Assembly: GCF_011078175.1 (NCBI RefSeq)
Contig: NZ_JAALCJ010000008.1
Span: 186,001-250,000 of the forward strand
Length of the DNA: 64,000 bases
Origin: Enterobacter cloacae
Lineage (GTDB): Bacteria; Pseudomonadota; Gammaproteobacteria; Enterobacterales; Enterobacteriaceae
Direction of reading: 5' to 3'
The translations under genes were made by a program, and so were the position numbers. Within the stretch, counting starts at the first letter, position 1. Each line of letters starts with the position of its first letter. Positions 20,096 through 30,650 of this stretch are shown piece by piece. Below the pieces are notes generated by a model. It made no database searches and had not been told where the DNA came from. It saw nothing but the letters and a program-made list of their open reading frames with translations.

Positions 20096-20292
20096 TCAAC
20101 GCCAGCTTATTTCAAAATGGTGCGGAATTTTACTGCAAATGCTGCTGCTTTGTAAAGCACCGATGCGATTTTGAAAGGGACTTTAATAAGGGTGAGGAGT
20201 ATACACGAGGCTTCTTCCTGGGGCGAACAAAGTTTTACAACAATCCGCCCAGGCTCTACACTGCGCGGTACTGAAACGAGGTAAAACAAGTC

Positions 20293-21306
20293 ATGCGTGT
20301 ACTGGGTATTGAAACATCCTGCGATGAAACCGGCATCGCGATTTACGACGACGAAAAAGGGCTTTTGGCCAACCAACTGTATAGTCAGGTGAAATTGCAT
20401 GCTGACTACGGCGGCGTCGTGCCTGAACTGGCCTCTCGTGACCACGTACGTAAAACGGTTCCCCTGATTCAGGCGGCGCTGAAAGAGGCCGGGCTGTGTG
20501 CAAAAGATATTGATGCCGTGGCCTATACCGCAGGCCCGGGTCTGGTGGGCGCGCTGCTGGTCGGCGCAACGGTTGGCCGTTCGCTGGCCTTCGCGTGGGA
20601 TGTGCCGGCGATTCCGGTTCACCATATGGAAGGGCATCTTCTGGCGCCGATGCTGGAAGATAATCCACCTGAATTCCCGTTTGTGGCGCTGCTGGTCTCC
20701 GGCGGGCATACGCAGCTGATTAGCGTGACGGGCATTGGCAAGTACGAGCTGCTGGGCGAGTCGATCGACGACGCCGCCGGTGAAGCGTTCGACAAAACCG
20801 CCAAGCTGCTGGGGCTGGACTATCCCGGCGGCCCGATGCTCTCCAAAATGGCGTCGCAGGGAACGGAAGGGCGCTTTGTCTTCCCGCGTCCAATGACCGA
20901 TCGTCCGGGGCTGGACTTCAGCTTCTCCGGTCTGAAAACCTTCGCGGCGAATACGATCCGTAATAATGATGACAGCGAGCAGACGCGTGCCGACATTGCC
21001 CGTGCGTTTGAAGACGCGGTAGTGGATACGCTGATGATCAAGTGCAAACGCGCGCTGGATCAGACCGGCTTTAAGCGCCTGGTGATGGCGGGCGGCGTTA
21101 GCGCCAACCGCACGCTGCGCGCGAAGCTGGCGGAGATGATGCAAAAGCGTCGCGGGGAAGTGTTCTACGCCCGTCCGGAATTCTGTACCGATAACGGGGC
21201 GATGATCGCCTATGCCGGGATGGTGCGCCTGAACGCAGGCGCAACGGCTGACCTGAGCGTGTCCGTGCGTCCACGCTGGCCGCTGGCTGAACTGCCGGAG
21301 GCGTAA
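20293..21306 (+). CDS. tsaD: TsaD, tRNA threonylcarbamoyladenosine synthase subunit
   Basis: Catalytic subunit that, with TsaB and TsaE, transfers the threonylcarbamoyl group to A37 of tRNAs reading ANN codons. It has 337 residues in the ASKHA fold. The metal-binding motif is H110-H111-M-E-G-H115 (iron ligands H111 and H115), with ETSCDETG at the start and [12 protein letters not shown] near the end (D300 region). It is divergent from rpsU. A GC-rich repeat follows, then the convergent urease operon. Confidence 0.97.
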   Translation: MRVLGIETSCDETGIAIYDDEKGLLANQLYSQVKLHADYGGVVPELASRDHVRKTVPLIQAALKEAGLCAKDIDAVAYTAGPGLVGALLVGATVGRSLAFAWDVPAIPVHHMEGHLLAPMLEDNPPEFPFVALLVSGGHTQLISVTGIGKYELLGESIDDAAGEAFDKTAKLLGLDYPGGPMLSKMASQGTEGRFVFPRPMTDRPGLDFSFSGLKTFAANTIRNNDDSEQTRADIARAFEDAVVDTLMIKCKRALDQTGFKRLVMAGGVSANRTLRAKLAEMMQKRRGEVFYARPEFCTDNGAMIAYAGMVRLNAGATADLSVSVRPRWPLAELPEA

Positions 21307-21340
21307 CCCTCACCCTAACCCTCTCCCACAGGGAGAGGGG
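21307..21340. repeat. GC-rich palindromic repeat, copy 1
   Basis: Ccctcaccctaaccctctccc followed by cacagggagagggg in the gap between convergent tsaD and ureG. The stem is cctctccc/gggagagg. Five more copies are at 38481, 46880, 48870, 55028 and 62290. Confidence 0.75.
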
Positions 21341-21349
21341 AGCATGGCG

Positions 21350-21967
21350 CTACACCCGCAACATCCCTTTCTCTTCCAGAAACGCAATAATCGTCGCCAG
21401 ACCGTCACCCGCTTTCAGGTTGGTAAACGTCCACGGACGCTCCCCGCGCATGCGGTGAGTGTCGCGTTCCATTACCTCCAGCGATGCCCCCACGTACGGC
21501 GCGAGATCGGTTTTGTTGATCACCAGAAAATCGGATTTAGTGATCCCCGGTCCGCCCTTGCGCGGGATTTTTTCCCCTTCGGCCACGTCGATCACGTATA
21601 TGGTCAGATCCGCCAGCTCCGGGCTGAACGTCGCGCTCAGGTTATCGCCGCCGCTTTCAACGAAGATCAGATCCAGATTGCCGAATTTCTCGCTTAACGC
21701 TTCCACCGCCGCCAGGTTCATCGAGGCATCTTCGCGGATGGCGGTATGCGGGCAGCCGCCGGTCTCCACGCCTACGATGCGCTCCGGCTCTAGCGCGCCC
21801 GCCTCGGTCAGGATGCGCTGATCCTCTTTGGTGTAGATATCGTTGGTCACCACCGCCAGATGGTACGTGTCGCGCATTGCCTTGCAGAGCGCTTCCAGCA
21901 GTGCGGTTTTACCCGACCCTACCGGGCCGCCTACGCCGACGCGCAGGGGATGTTTGTAATCAGCCAT
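21350..21967 (-). CDS. ureG: urease accessory GTPase UreG
   Basis: GTPase that couples GTP hydrolysis to nickel delivery into apo-urease, with UreD, UreF and UreE. It has 205 residues of the SIMIBI class. The P-loop is GGPVGSGKT (13-21), the nickel-binding CPH motif is present in [13 protein letters not shown], and [10 protein letters not shown] is the guanine-specificity motif. It is the last gene of ureDABCEJFG, with nine bases between ureF and ureG. Confidence 0.97.
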   Translation of the reverse strand: MADYKHPLRVGVGGPVGSGKTALLEALCKAMRDTYHLAVVTNDIYTKEDQRILTEAGALEPERIVGVETGGCPHTAIREDASMNLAAVEALSEKFGNLDLIFVESGGDNLSATFSPELADLTIYVIDVAEGEKIPRKGGPGITKSDFLVINKTDLAPYVGASLEVMERDTHRMRGERPWTFTNLKAGDGLATIIAFLEEKGMLRV

Positions 21968-21976
21968 GTTGACTCC

Positions 21977-22651
21977 TCAGGAACGGAATAGACGTGAATA
22001 TTGGGTTTCGTGGCGTGCGGAGGCGATAGCAGACAGCGGCGTGGCTGCGCCCAGCGCGTCGTCGTCACGTAAAAATACCTCTTCGAACCCGGCGGCGAAG
22101 TGGTCGCTCAGGTCGATAATCAGCTGCTGCGCAGCCTGCTGCCCAAACGGTACGAGCTTGACGCCTGCCATCACCGCGCTCTCAATCCAGCTGTAGCCGA
22201 GGCTCAGCGCCAGTTCGCGCGCGCCAATGCCCCAGCGCACGCCGAGCCACGCCATGCCGATGAGCTGGCTCTGCATGCACAGTGTCAGCCATTCAGCAGG
22301 GCAGTCAGGTTCCCAGCTTTTAATCAGGCGCGTGAAGGCCGCGCCACGGTTGCGCTCCTCATCGCGCAGCTCGCGCGTTTCCCGGCAGGCGAGCAGGTAT
22401 GCCGTCCAGCGTTTTGCCTTTCTAAGATCGCTTTGCTCACAGGCCTGATAAAGACGGATAAACAGCGGCAGATCGACGCAGAAAAAGCTCCGCTCCATCT
22501 GCTGGATTTGCCAGCGCCTGAAGGCGTCGGCGTCGATGATCCAGCCCGCTTCAACGGCCCACTCCAGCCCCTGCGACCAGGTAAATGACCCGACCGGCAG
22601 GCTGCTGCTGGAGAGCTGCATCAGGCGCAGCCGCTGGCGGGTGTGCTCCAT
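21977..22651 (-). CDS. ureF: urease accessory protein UreF
   Basis: All-helical protein of 224 residues that joins UreD and UreG on apo-urease and controls UreG GTPase activity. Typical parts are [17 protein letters not shown] near the N-terminus and the C-terminal [19 protein letters not shown]. The start codon shares one base with the ureJ stop (TGATG), so the genes are translationally coupled. Confidence 0.95.
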   Translation of the reverse strand: MEHTRQRLRLMQLSSSSLPVGSFTWSQGLEWAVEAGWIIDADAFRRWQIQQMERSFFCVDLPLFIRLYQACEQSDLRKAKRWTAYLLACRETRELRDEERNRGAAFTRLIKSWEPDCPAEWLTLCMQSQLIGMAWLGVRWGIGARELALSLGYSWIESAVMAGVKLVPFGQQAAQQLIIDLSDHFAAGFEEVFLRDDDALGAATPLSAIASARHETQYSRLFRS

Positions 22652-23190
22652 CAGGCAATCAGCGCCAGCAGAGCGGAAGCAATCAGCCCGCCGCCGAAGG
22701 TTTTACGCAGGCCGTCGTGACGGCGCAGCAGCAGCCCCACCGTGAAGCTGGCGCACAGCACCGTGGCGCTGGCGAGCATGAACCCACTGGTGAACAGCCA
22801 GAAGCTGTGGCCGGACATTTCCACCCCGTGCGCCCAGCCGTGGAACATCGCCAGGGCTGGTACCGCCAGCAGCAGGCGATTTTCAGTCTTAAACATCATC
22901 ACGCCGCAGACCGCCAGCGAGGCGATAATCAGCATCTCCATGCCGCTAAAGCCGCCGAGCAGGCTGCCCGCAATCGCGCCAACGAGCATCATCCCGAGCG
23001 TGGCAAACGGCAGCAGGAGCTTGCGGCCACTCAGCGCCGAGAGCACGCCCGCGCCGGTGAGCATCAGCAGGTGATCCAGCCCGGTTAGCGGATGGAGAAA
23101 ACCGGCCTGAAAGCTGTCGCTCCCGTGTCCCGGATGGGCGAGCGCCGGAACGGAAACGGCCAGCAATAACAAGGGCAAATACTTACGCAT
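22651..23190 (-). CDS. ureJ: UreJ/HupE family nickel permease
   Basis: Inner-membrane protein of 179 residues, probably importing nickel for urease. A signal-like N-terminus ends in ALAHPGHG (a metal-ligand cluster), followed by the HupE/UreJ signature [12 protein letters not shown] and about six hydrophobic helices with [10 protein letters not shown] in the middle. It sits between ureE and ureF, an arrangement not found in the classical Klebsiella ureDABCEFG operon but known in other Enterobacterales and Alphaproteobacteria. Activity is inferred from the family. Confidence 0.88.
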   Translation of the reverse strand: MRKYLPLLLLAVSVPALAHPGHGSDSFQAGFLHPLTGLDHLLMLTGAGVLSALSGRKLLLPFATLGMMLVGAIAGSLLGGFSGMEMLIIASLAVCGVMMFKTENRLLLAVPALAMFHGWAHGVEMSGHSFWLFTSGFMLASATVLCASFTVGLLLRRHDGLRKTFGGGLIASALLALIA

Positions 23191-23199
23191 GATGAGTCC

Positions 23200-23664
23200 T
23201 TAATGTGAATGAGCGTGGGAGTGGCTATGGCTATGGGCATCGCTTGTATAAGCGCCCGCTTCCGGTTCAAACGGCAGGCTGGCGAAGGCCACCTCCAGCC
23301 CAAACTGACGCAGCATGTCGTCGAGGACGTGGTCGTGGTGGTAGCGCAGTTCGCCGGGCATGATTTGCAGCGGCACGTGACGGTTGCCCAGGTGATAACA
23401 GGCGCGGGCGAGCAGGAACGGGTCGGCGCAGCGCACCACGGAAACCGACTCTGCTGCTGCGATCACTTCAATGACCTCGCTACCGTCGTCTGTCGTCAGC
23501 AGGTCGCCCCCGCGCAGCAGCAGACCGCGCGGCAGCATCAGCCCGGCGTCGCGGCCATCGTTCAGCGCCACGCGGGCGCGGCTTTTCACCCGCACGTCAA
23601 TCGGCAGCGTTACGCTGGCGGTAATCGGGTGCGCGTGGTCCAGGCGTTGGGTTAAATAGATCAT
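23200..23664 (-). CDS. ureE: urease accessory nickel metallochaperone UreE
   Basis: Carries nickel to the UreDFG-urease complex. It has 154 residues from the second of two adjacent ATG codons, chosen because homologues begin M-[IL]-Y-L-T-Q; GAGGAG lies just upstream, and the first ATG (23667) is equally open. The peptide-binding and metal domains are complete, including GNRHVPLQI with the dimer nickel site and RYHHDHVLDDML. The C-terminus is a nickel-binding tail of alternating His and Ser/Ala (HSHSHSHAHSH), shorter than in Klebsiella. Confidence 0.95.
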   Translation of the reverse strand: MIYLTQRLDHAHPITASVTLPIDVRVKSRARVALNDGRDAGLMLPRGLLLRGGDLLTTDDGSEVIEVIAAAESVSVVRCADPFLLARACYHLGNRHVPLQIMPGELRYHHDHVLDDMLRQFGLEVAFASLPFEPEAGAYTSDAHSHSHSHAHSH

Positions 23665-23673
23665 CATGACTCC

Positions 23674-25377
23674 TCAAAACAGGAAATAGCGTTGCGCCAT
23701 CGGTAGAACGTCGGCCGGTTCGCTGGTTATCAGTTCGCCGTCGACGCGTACCTCATAGGTTTGCGAGTCAACGGTGATATTCGGCTGTAAATCGTTGTGG
23801 ATCATGTCGGCCTTTTTCACCGTCCGGCAGCCTTTCACCACCGCGGTGGCGCTTTGCAGATTGAGCTGCTGCTGGACGCCGTTCTCGCTGGCGGCCTGGG
23901 AAACAAACGTCAGTCGCGTGGCGTGGCGTGCGGCGCCAAGAGCACCAAACATCGGGCGGTAATGTACCGGCTGCGGCGTGGGGATCGAGGCGTTGATATC
24001 GCCCATCGGCGCGCAGGCGATCATCCCGCCTTTGACGATGGTGGCCGGCTTGACGCCAAAGAAAGCGGGGGACCAGACCACCAGATCCGCCAGCTTGCCC
24101 GCCTCAATAGAACCGACCTCATGGGCGATGCCGTGGGTAAGAGCCGGATTAATGGTGTATTTGGCGATATAGCGCTTCACACGGAAATTATCGTTATCGC
24201 CGGTCTCTTCCGGCAGTGCGCCGCGCTGCACCTTCATGCGGTGCGCCACTTGCCAGGTGCGGATAATCACTTCCCCCACGCGGCCCATGGCCTGTGAATC
24301 CGACGAGGTGAGCGAGAATGCGCCGATATCGTGCAGCACGTCTTCGGCGGCGATGGTCTCCCGGCGAATGCGGGATTCGGCAAACGCCACGTCCTCGGCG
24401 ATATCGGGGTCCAGATGATGACAGACCATCAGCATGTCCAGGTGCTCGTCGATGGTGTTGACCGTGTAGGGCAACGTCGGGTTGGTGGAGGAAGGCAGAA
24501 TATTCGGGTGGGCGCAGGCGGTGATGATATCCGGCGCATGGCCGCCGCCCGCGCCTTCCGTGTGGAAGGTGTGGATAGTGCGTCCGCCGATGGCGGCCAG
24601 CGTGTCTTCGACAAAACCGGACTCGTTCAGCGTGTCGCTGTGCAGCGCCACCTGAATATCCATCTCTTCAGCGACCTCCAGCGAGCAGTTGATCGCCGCA
24701 GGCGTTGCGCCCCAGTCCTCGTGGATCTTAAGCCCGATGGCACCTGCCGCGATCTGCTCGCGCAGCGCGTCCGGGTTTGAGCCGTTCCCTTTACCCAGCA
24801 GGCCAATATTCACCGGCAGCGTATCGGCGGCCTGCAACATGCGGGCGATATACCACGGCCCCGGCGTGCAGGTGGTGGCGTTTGTACCTGCCGCGGGCCC
24901 GGTGCCGCCGCCGATCATGGTGGTGATGCCGGACACCAGCGCCTCTTCCGCCTGCTGCGGACAGATCCAGTGGATGTGGGTGTCGATCCCGCCTGCGGTG
25001 ACGATCTTCCCTTCGGCGGCGATGACCTCCGTTGCCGCGCCAACCGGGATCGTCACGCCGGGCTGAATGTCCGGGTTTCCGGCTTTACCGACGGCGAAGA
25101 TCCGCCCATCTTTTACGCCGATATCGGCTTTCACGATCCCCCAGTGATCGACGATCAGCGCGTTGGTGAGCACCAGATCCACGCAGTCGTCGGCGGTCAT
25201 CTGCCCTTGTCCCATGCCGTCGCGGATCACTTTTCCGCCGCCGAATTTGACCTCTTCGCCGTAGATCGTGAGATCGTCTTCCACTTCGATCCACAGCTCG
25301 CTGTCGGCCAGCCGCACTTTATCCCCGGTAGTGGGGCCGTACATATCGGCATACGCCTGGCGTGAAATCTCAGCCAT
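23674..25377 (-). CDS. ureC: urease subunit alpha (catalytic)
   Basis: Catalytic subunit that hydrolyses urea to ammonia and carbamate. It has 567 residues. The nickel ligands and catalytic residues are all in place: H134 and H136 (GGIDTHIHW), carbamylated K217 (GLKIHEDWG), H246, H272, D360, plus the flap C319 and catalytic H320 (MVCHHLDP). The enzyme should therefore be active. It overlaps the ureB stop by eight bases. Confidence 0.98.
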   Translation of the reverse strand: MAEISRQAYADMYGPTTGDKVRLADSELWIEVEDDLTIYGEEVKFGGGKVIRDGMGQGQMTADDCVDLVLTNALIVDHWGIVKADIGVKDGRIFAVGKAGNPDIQPGVTIPVGAATEVIAAEGKIVTAGGIDTHIHWICPQQAEEALVSGITTMIGGGTGPAAGTNATTCTPGPWYIARMLQAADTLPVNIGLLGKGNGSNPDALREQIAAGAIGLKIHEDWGATPAAINCSLEVAEEMDIQVALHSDTLNESGFVEDTLAAIGGRTIHTFHTEGAGGGHAPDIITACAHPNILPSSTNPTLPYTVNTIDEHLDMLMVCHHLDPDIAEDVAFAESRIRRETIAAEDVLHDIGAFSLTSSDSQAMGRVGEVIIRTWQVAHRMKVQRGALPEETGDNDNFRVKRYIAKYTINPALTHGIAHEVGSIEAGKLADLVVWSPAFFGVKPATIVKGGMIACAPMGDINASIPTPQPVHYRPMFGALGAARHATRLTFVSQAASENGVQQQLNLQSATAVVKGCRTVKKADMIHNDLQPNITVDSQTYEVRVDGELITSEPADVLPMAQRYFLF

Positions 25378-25684
25378 GTTTCACCTCGCCCATGACCTCG
25401 CCGCGAAAACCGAAAATGCGCTGCGCGCCTGTCACCTGCACCAGCGTCACTTCCCGCTTCTGGCCGGGCTCGAAGCGCACGGCAGTGCCTGCCGGTATAT
25501 TCAGCCGGTAGCCTTTAGCATTTTCCCGCTCGAACTTCAGCGCCGGATTGACCTCGTAAAAGTGGTAGTGCGATCCCACCTGGATCGGCCTGTCACCGTG
25601 GTTTTCCACGATCACACTTCGGGTTTCGCGCCCGACGTTGAGAGCAATGTTGCCGGACTGGATCCGGTATTCACCTGGGATCAT
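25370..25684 (-). CDS. ureB: urease subunit beta
   Basis: Structural subunit of the (UreABC)3 urease, 104 residues of beta-sandwich. The family stretch [20 protein letters not shown] is complete. I start at ATG 25684, six bases after GGAG and matching homologues (MIPGEY); a GTG one codon upstream is possible. It overlaps ureC. Confidence 0.97.
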   Translation of the reverse strand: MIPGEYRIQSGNIALNVGRETRSVIVENHGDRPIQVGSHYHFYEVNPALKFERENAKGYRLNIPAGTAVRFEPGQKREVTLVQVTGAQRIFGFRGEVMGEVKHG

Positions 25685-25694
25685 CACGCGCTCC

Positions 25695-25997
25695 TTACAC
25701 GATCGGGTTGTGGACGGTGACGAGCTTGGATCCGTCCGGAAAGGTGGCTTCCACCTGTATATCCGGGATCATCTCCGGCACGCCCTCCATCACCTGGTCG
25801 CGCGTCAGGACGTGGCGGCCCGCCTCCATCAGCGAAGCGACGGTTTCGCCATCGCGTGCGCCTTCCATAATAAAGGCGCTGATCAGCGCGACCGATTCCG
25901 GGTAATTGAGCTTTACACCGCGCGCGAGGCGGCGTTCGGCAACCAGCGCGGCGGTAAATAGCAACAGCTTGTCTTTTTCTCTGGGTGTCAGTTCCAT
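25695..25997 (-). CDS. ureA: urease subunit gamma
   Basis: Smallest urease subunit, 100 residues, beginning [20 protein letters not shown] as in Klebsiella and other enterobacteria. Its end ([15 protein letters not shown]) is typical, with no fusion to UreB. It lies ten bases from both ureD and ureB. Confidence 0.97.
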   Translation of the reverse strand: MELTPREKDKLLLFTAALVAERRLARGVKLNYPESVALISAFIMEGARDGETVASLMEAGRHVLTRDQVMEGVPEMIPDIQVEATFPDGSKLVTVHNPIV

Positions 25998-26007
25998 AGC
26001 GTTTCTC

Positions 26008-26835
26008 TTATGTCTGCCAGATACGCGGCGAACAGGCGGTTTTGGTGGTGAGACGCGGGCGAAGCGACTGCCAGATATCGCGCATCACCCGCTGGCAAAT
26101 CAGGTTGTCGTGAGAGAGAAAACGCACCGACAGCAGATCGTCGGTGAGTGTTGCCCCGGCATAATTTTCCAGCGGGGCGAGCAGCTCGCGCACCGCGTCG
26201 AGATGTTCATTAGCGGCCGGATAGAACAGCAGGGTGCCGATCCACGGTTTCCCGGCGACGGACGTAAGGTCACCATTGCTAAGTTGCAGCCGCTCAATCA
26301 GGCGCGGTTCGTCATCTACCCAAAGCTCAAGGCGGCTCTCCAGCGTGCCGTGGCTGAAGGTTTCGTTTATCACCGGACGGCCCAGGCAGTACAGCTCCCA
26401 CGCCAGCAGCGTGCTGGTGGTCTTCAGGTGGAAAACGGAACGCAGCGCGGCATTCGCGCCGGGAAAGATAATGGTGTCCTGCGGCAGCCACTCCAGCGTA
26501 GCGTCTTCCTCAAGATAAAAATGCTGGCTCAGACTGGCTGGCGGGCCGCTGCTGCGATAGAACTTACTGGCGCCAGGCATGGTGATAAGTGCGTGGCTTT
26601 TGGCGTCGAGCCGCACGGAAATGTCCAGCGTATCACCGCCCACGATCCCGCCTGGCGGGTGCAGCAGGTAAAGATGGCAGGTTTCCCCTTCGGGATAAAA
26701 CGGACGCTGAACGGTGAGCGGTCCGATGTGACGCGCGGCATGGAGGCGGGTTTTCTCTGGGGTATGACAAAACTGGAGGGCAAGCGTGGCCTGCCAGCCT
26801 TTGTATGAATTATCAGTGACCTGAGTTGCTAACAT
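26008..26835 (-). CDS. ureD: urease accessory protein UreD
   Basis: Scaffold protein that binds apo-urease directly and recruits UreF and UreG for nickel insertion. It has 275 residues, with the family motif [16 protein letters not shown] near residue 60. It is the first gene of the operon. A ribosome site (GGAAG) and a NAC-like operator lie upstream. Confidence 0.95.
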   Translation of the reverse strand: MLATQVTDNSYKGWQATLALQFCHTPEKTRLHAARHIGPLTVQRPFYPEGETCHLYLLHPPGGIVGGDTLDISVRLDAKSHALITMPGASKFYRSSGPPASLSQHFYLEEDATLEWLPQDTIIFPGANAALRSVFHLKTTSTLLAWELYCLGRPVINETFSHGTLESRLELWVDDEPRLIERLQLSNGDLTSVAGKPWIGTLLFYPAANEHLDAVRELLAPLENYAGATLTDDLLSVRFLSHDNLICQRVMRDIWQSLRPRLTTKTACSPRIWQT

Positions 26836-26853
26836 CGTGCTTCCATTTCCACA

Positions 26854-26914
26854 CTATCGGGATACGTTTCAGTATGCCCTGGCGGAAATGAAGGCTGTCA
26901 TATGAGTCGCTTAT
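26854..26914 (-). promoter_or_regulatory. NAC-type site and -10 box upstream of ureD
   Basis: ATAAGCGACTCATAT at 26900-26914 (minus strand) fits the NAC pattern ATA-N9-TAT and nearly the longer form ATAA-N5-TNGTAT. A -10-like GATAGT at 26854-26859 would start transcription near 26847, placing the NAC site centre at about -60. This is close to the position described for the Klebsiella urease operon, which NAC activates under nitrogen limitation. Confidence 0.5.
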
Positions 26915-26917
26915 GGA

Positions 26918-26946
26918 TAAAAAAACCGGCTCATGTGAGCCGGTTT
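26918..26946 (-). terminator. rho-independent terminator of the MFS gene
   Basis: Arms AAACCGGCTCA and TGAGCCGGTTT with a two-base loop. On the minus strand a run of T follows. It separates the MFS gene from the urease operon promoter. Confidence 0.85.
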
Positions 26947-27025
26947 CAGACCGTTGATAAAGTGCATTTTGTCAGTTTCGCCCGGCGGCGCTACGCTTGC
27001 ACGGGCCTGCAAGAGAAAACGCAAT

Positions 27026-27059
27026 GCAGGCCGGGTAAGCGCAGCAGCACCCGACAAGG
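27026..27059. repeat. REP-type palindrome after the MFS gene
   Basis: Gcaggccgggtaagcg followed by cagcagcacccgacaagg, a variant of the REP at 4054. It lies in the 3' untranslated region of the MFS gene. Confidence 0.6.
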
Positions 27060-27063
27060 AAGG

Positions 27064-28530
27064 CTAGCGATAATCCTCTGCATCCACATCATACCCCGAG
27101 GGCTCCCAGCGGATCGCCAGCAGCGACGCCAGACCGATAAACGGCGCCAGCGCAATCACCCAGAACACGGCGGTATCCAGCGAGGCGACCAGCAGCGGGA
27201 ACAGAAACAGTGACAGCGTTGAACTGCTGCGCATCAGCGTCTGGTTAAGCCCCACGCCCACTCCGCGCAGCGAGGTCGGGTAGCTCAGGGAGGCAAACGT
27301 CATGGTATGCGCGCCGGGTCCAAAACCCTGGCCAAACAGAAACAGCGCCAGCATCGCGACGGCCACCGCGCCTTCCGTGGACCCGTCTGGGCGGCCAATC
27401 AGCGCCAGGCCGAGCAGCGCTGCCAGCTGGCAGGCATACCCCGCCAGCGACATCCGCCACGCGCCGAAGCGCGGAACATAGCGCACCGCCAGCAGCCCGC
27501 CGACAAACGCGAACAGCAGATTAAGCGCCAGCGAGATCAGAATGGTTGTCAGCATCGATTGCACAAAGAAGCTGGAGATGATCACCGGCAGGCCAAAGGC
27601 AACGGCGTTATAGGCGAAGGAGGAAACAACCGACAGCAGCGTGGCAAGCGTGGTACGCCGCAGATAGATGCCGCGAAACAGGTTCAGGTAGTTCGACCAT
27701 TTTGCCTTATTCACGACAGGCGCGGGCTGGTCGAGCGCTTCCTGCGGTACGTGGGCATTAATGTTGTAAGACTGCCGCAGGATGGATGCCGCCTCTTTCA
27801 GATTGCCCTGATTTGCCGCCCAGACCGGGGATTCGCTCATATAGCGGCTGCGGATGGCGATAATCACCAGCGCGGGCACCGCGCCAAAGCCAAGGATCAG
27901 ACGCCAGAGCCAGTCGCTGTGGCTTTGCGGCAGCACGGCGTAGAAGAAGAGCACCAGAAGATAAGATATGCTGATGGCTGCATACCAGGTGGGGCACCAC
28001 ATCGCGACGCTGGAGGCTTTATTCCCTGGGCCTTTTAGCCGGGCGAACTCGCTGAGAAACGCCATCGCCACGGGAAGGTCGATCCCGACGCCAAGACCCA
28101 TCACAAAGCGCGCGCCCGCCAGCACATATTCGTTCGGGGCCAGCGCACAGGCGATGGCGGCGACGACAAAGAACACCATATCAGCCATAAAAACGCGGTA
28201 GCGCCCGATTTTATCCGTGAGGTAACCACCGAGCAGCGCCCCGACTATCGCGCCAAAGGTAATGGCTGAAGCCACCATGCCGGTACCGGCAGGCGTCAGA
28301 TTAAATTCGCGGGTGATGTCTTTGATGCCGAACGCCAGCGCGCCGAGATCGTAGGCGTCGAGAAAAATTCCCCCGAGTGCGATACCGACCACGATGCGCG
28401 CATTGGCCCGGCCCTGAGAACCGTCATTAACGAGACGTGAAACGTCCGATGCGCTGCGTACCCACTTGATGTCGCCATCCGGGGTGTTTCCTGCCATTGG
28501 AAGGGGAGTTGAATCTGTGATTTCTGCCAT
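27064..28530 (-). CDS. MFS transporter (sugar/organic acid symporter type)
   Basis: Twelve-helix major facilitator of 488 residues from ATG 28530. A GTG 14 codons upstream is open but lacks a ribosome site; the site for the chosen ATG (AAAGAAA) is also weak. MFS signatures are present: GGYLTDKIGRYRVF after helix 2 and the mirrored RYVPRFGAWRMS in the second half, with GARFVMGLGVGIDLPVAMAFL in helix 4-5. Relatives carry sugars, aromatic acids or metabolites with protons; the substrate cannot be told. It stands alone between plsY and the urease operon. Confidence 0.8.
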   Translation of the reverse strand: MAEITDSTPLPMAGNTPDGDIKWVRSASDVSRLVNDGSQGRANARIVVGIALGGIFLDAYDLGALAFGIKDITREFNLTPAGTGMVASAITFGAIVGALLGGYLTDKIGRYRVFMADMVFFVVAAIACALAPNEYVLAGARFVMGLGVGIDLPVAMAFLSEFARLKGPGNKASSVAMWCPTWYAAISISYLLVLFFYAVLPQSHSDWLWRLILGFGAVPALVIIAIRSRYMSESPVWAANQGNLKEAASILRQSYNINAHVPQEALDQPAPVVNKAKWSNYLNLFRGIYLRRTTLATLLSVVSSFAYNAVAFGLPVIISSFFVQSMLTTILISLALNLLFAFVGGLLAVRYVPRFGAWRMSLAGYACQLAALLGLALIGRPDGSTEGAVAVAMLALFLFGQGFGPGAHTMTFASLSYPTSLRGVGVGLNQTLMRSSSTLSLFLFPLLVASLDTAVFWVIALAPFIGLASLLAIRWEPSGYDVDAEDYR

Positions 28531-28622
28531 TTTCTTTTTATGTGGTTGTATTGTGTATCTAACAGTTACCACAGGCAGAAGGTGACAAAAATCACATTTG
28601 GTTATAAGGCATAACGAACGGT

Positions 28623-29237
28623 TTACTGGGCGTCTTTCTTTTTACGCTTAAGTTTTGCCCAGATCTTCGTTTCCTGACGACGCCACAGGCGCTGAATGTT
28701 GTCGTGATGGCGCAACAGGATCAGACACGAGAGCATCGACACCGGGAAGGTAAACTGCGGTTTAAACCACCAGACATAAAACGGGGCGATCAGCGCGCTG
28801 ACGATGGCGCCCAGCGACGAATAACCGCTCAGCAGGATGGTCAGCAGCCAGGTGCCCGCCATCACGCCGGTGAGATCCCAGCCGATCGGCGCAATCGCGC
28901 CAAACGCGGTGGCAACGCCTTTACCGCCTTTAAAACCAAAGAAAACGGGCCAGATGTGGCCGACGCAGGCGGCGATGGCAATCAGCCCCAGCCAGAAGGG
29001 AGTGACGCCGAGCGCATACGCGCCCCAGACGGGAAGCATTCCTTTCAGAACATCAAAAATCAAAACCGCTACGGCTGCTCCCTTGCCGCCAATTCGTAGT
29101 ACATTGGTCGCTCCCGGATTCCCGGAACCACTTTCACGCGGGTCAGGCAACCCGGCGATGCGGCAGACCAGAATGGCGCTGGAGATTGAGCCGCAAAGGT
29201 AGGCGAGGATAATCATTCCAGGCGCGATTGCACTCAT
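28623..29237 (-). CDS. plsY: PlsY, glycerol-3-phosphate acyltransferase
   Basis: Membrane enzyme that moves an acyl group from acyl-phosphate to glycerol-3-phosphate, the first step of phospholipid synthesis. It has 204 residues from MSAIAPGM, as in E. coli; the frame stays open 30 codons upstream without homology. The motifs [29 protein letters not shown] and YSSLGA are present, with about five to seven helices. It is divergent from folB. Confidence 0.95.
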   Translation of the reverse strand: MSAIAPGMIILAYLCGSISSAILVCRIAGLPDPRESGSGNPGATNVLRIGGKGAAVAVLIFDVLKGMLPVWGAYALGVTPFWLGLIAIAACVGHIWPVFFGFKGGKGVATAFGAIAPIGWDLTGVMAGTWLLTILLSGYSSLGAIVSALIAPFYVWWFKPQFTFPVSMLSCLILLRHHDNIQRLWRRQETKIWAKLKRKKKDAQ

Positions 29238-29344
29238 AACGCTGTTCCGTTTTGAAAATGTATCTGTATTCTCAGCATCTGTGGATAATACGCATAATTC
29301 GCCGGAAGTGGTATCCGGTTTAGCCAAAAAGCAGGCAGGTCGTG

Positions 29345-29713
29345 ATGGATATTGTATTTATAGAGCAACTTTCGGTAATCACCACAATTGGTGTTTACGA
29401 CTGGGAACAGACCATCGAGCAGAAACTGGTGTTCGATATCGAAATGGGCTGGGATAACCGCAAGTCGGCAAAAAGCGATGATGTGAAGGACTGTCTGAGC
29501 TACGCCGACATCAGTGAAACGGTCATCGGCCATGTGGAAGGGCAACGTTTTGCGCTGGTAGAACGCGTGGCGGAAGAGGTGGCGGACCTGCTGCTGAGCA
29601 AGTTTAACTCTCCGTGGGTGCGCATCAAACTGAGCAAGCCGGGCGCGGTGGCGCGCGCCGCCAATGTGGGCGTGATTATCGAGCGTGGCACAAATCTGAA
29701 AGGAAAGATTTAA
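29345..29713 (+). CDS. folB: dihydroneopterin aldolase/epimerase
   Basis: Folate pathway enzyme that cleaves 7,8-dihydroneopterin to 6-hydroxymethyl-dihydropterin and glycolaldehyde, and also epimerises it. It has 122 residues from ATG 29345 ([11 protein letters not shown]), with an AGG box upstream. The active-site Glu is in GVYDWEQT, the catalytic lysine in RIKLSKPGA and the substrate-binding stretch is CLSYADI. Confidence 0.95.
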   Translation: MDIVFIEQLSVITTIGVYDWEQTIEQKLVFDIEMGWDNRKSAKSDDVKDCLSYADISETVIGHVEGQRFALVERVAEEVADLLLSKFNSPWVRIKLSKPGAVARAANVGVIIERGTNLKGKI

Positions 29714-29819
29714 CGTCATAATAGCTAAACCATTTTAGGTTATACCGGTCTTAAAACCGTATCTTTCACGGTTGTCCGTGTGGGCACCGTTTTTTATATC
29801 TTTTTTTAGGGGTTTATAG

Positions 29820-30641
29820 ATGAGCGATATGCACTCGCTGCTGGTGGCGGCAATACTGGGTGTGGTCGAAGGATTGACGGAGTTTTTGCCGGTGTCCAGT
29901 ACGGGCCATATGATTATCGTTGGCCATCTGTTGGGCTTTGAAGGCGATACCGCAAAGACGTTTGAGGTGGTGATTCAGCTGGGTTCTATTCTGGCGGTGG
30001 TCGTGATGTTCTGGCGTCGTCTGTTTGGACTGATCGGCATCCACTTCGGGCGTTTGCCGCAGCGTGAAGGAGAGGGCAAAGGGCGCCTGACGCTGATTCA
30101 TATTCTGCTCGGGATGATCCCGGCGGTGGTGCTGGGGCTGGTATTCCACGACACCATTAAATCGCTCTTTAACCCGATTAACGTGATGTACGCGCTGGTC
30201 GTCGGCGGCTTCCTGCTGATTGCCGCCGAAGTGCTGAAGCCAAAAACCCCGCGTGCGGAAGGTCTGGACGATATGACGTATCGCCAGGCGTTTATGATTG
30301 GCTGCTTCCAGTGTCTGGCGCTGTGGCCGGGCTTCTCCCGTTCAGGGGCAACCATTTCCGGCGGGATGCTGATGGGCGTGAGCCGTTACGCGGCGTCTGA
30401 GTTCTCGTTCCTGCTGGCGGTGCCGATGATGATGGGCGCCACCGCGCTGGATCTCTACAAAAGCATCGGCTTCCTGACCGTGGGTGACATTCCGATGTTC
30501 GCCGTGGGCTTTATCACCGCCTTTATTGTGGCGCTGATCGCCATCAAAACCTTCCTGCAACTGATTAAGCGTATTTCGTTTATTCCGTTCGCAATCTACC
30601 GCTTTATCGTCGCGGCTGCCGTGTACGTGGTCTTCTTCTGA
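29820..30641 (+). CDS. uppP: undecaprenyl-diphosphatase UppP (BacA)
   Basis: Integral membrane enzyme that dephosphorylates undecaprenyl diphosphate so that the carrier lipid can be reused for peptidoglycan and LPS. It is linked to bacitracin resistance. It has 273 residues. The motifs [16 protein letters not shown] and [14 protein letters not shown] carry the catalytic Glu, His, Ser and Arg residues. A hairpin overlapping the end of the convergent cca gene follows. Confidence 0.96.
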   Translation: MSDMHSLLVAAILGVVEGLTEFLPVSSTGHMIIVGHLLGFEGDTAKTFEVVIQLGSILAVVVMFWRRLFGLIGIHFGRLPQREGEGKGRLTLIHILLGMIPAVVLGLVFHDTIKSLFNPINVMYALVVGGFLLIAAEVLKPKTPRAEGLDDMTYRQAFMIGCFQCLALWPGFSRSGATISGGMLMGVSRYAASEFSFLLAVPMMMGATALDLYKSIGFLTVGDIPMFAVGFITAFIVALIAIKTFLQLIKRISFIPFAIYRFIVAAAVYVVFF

Positions 30642-30650
30642 TGACCGACC

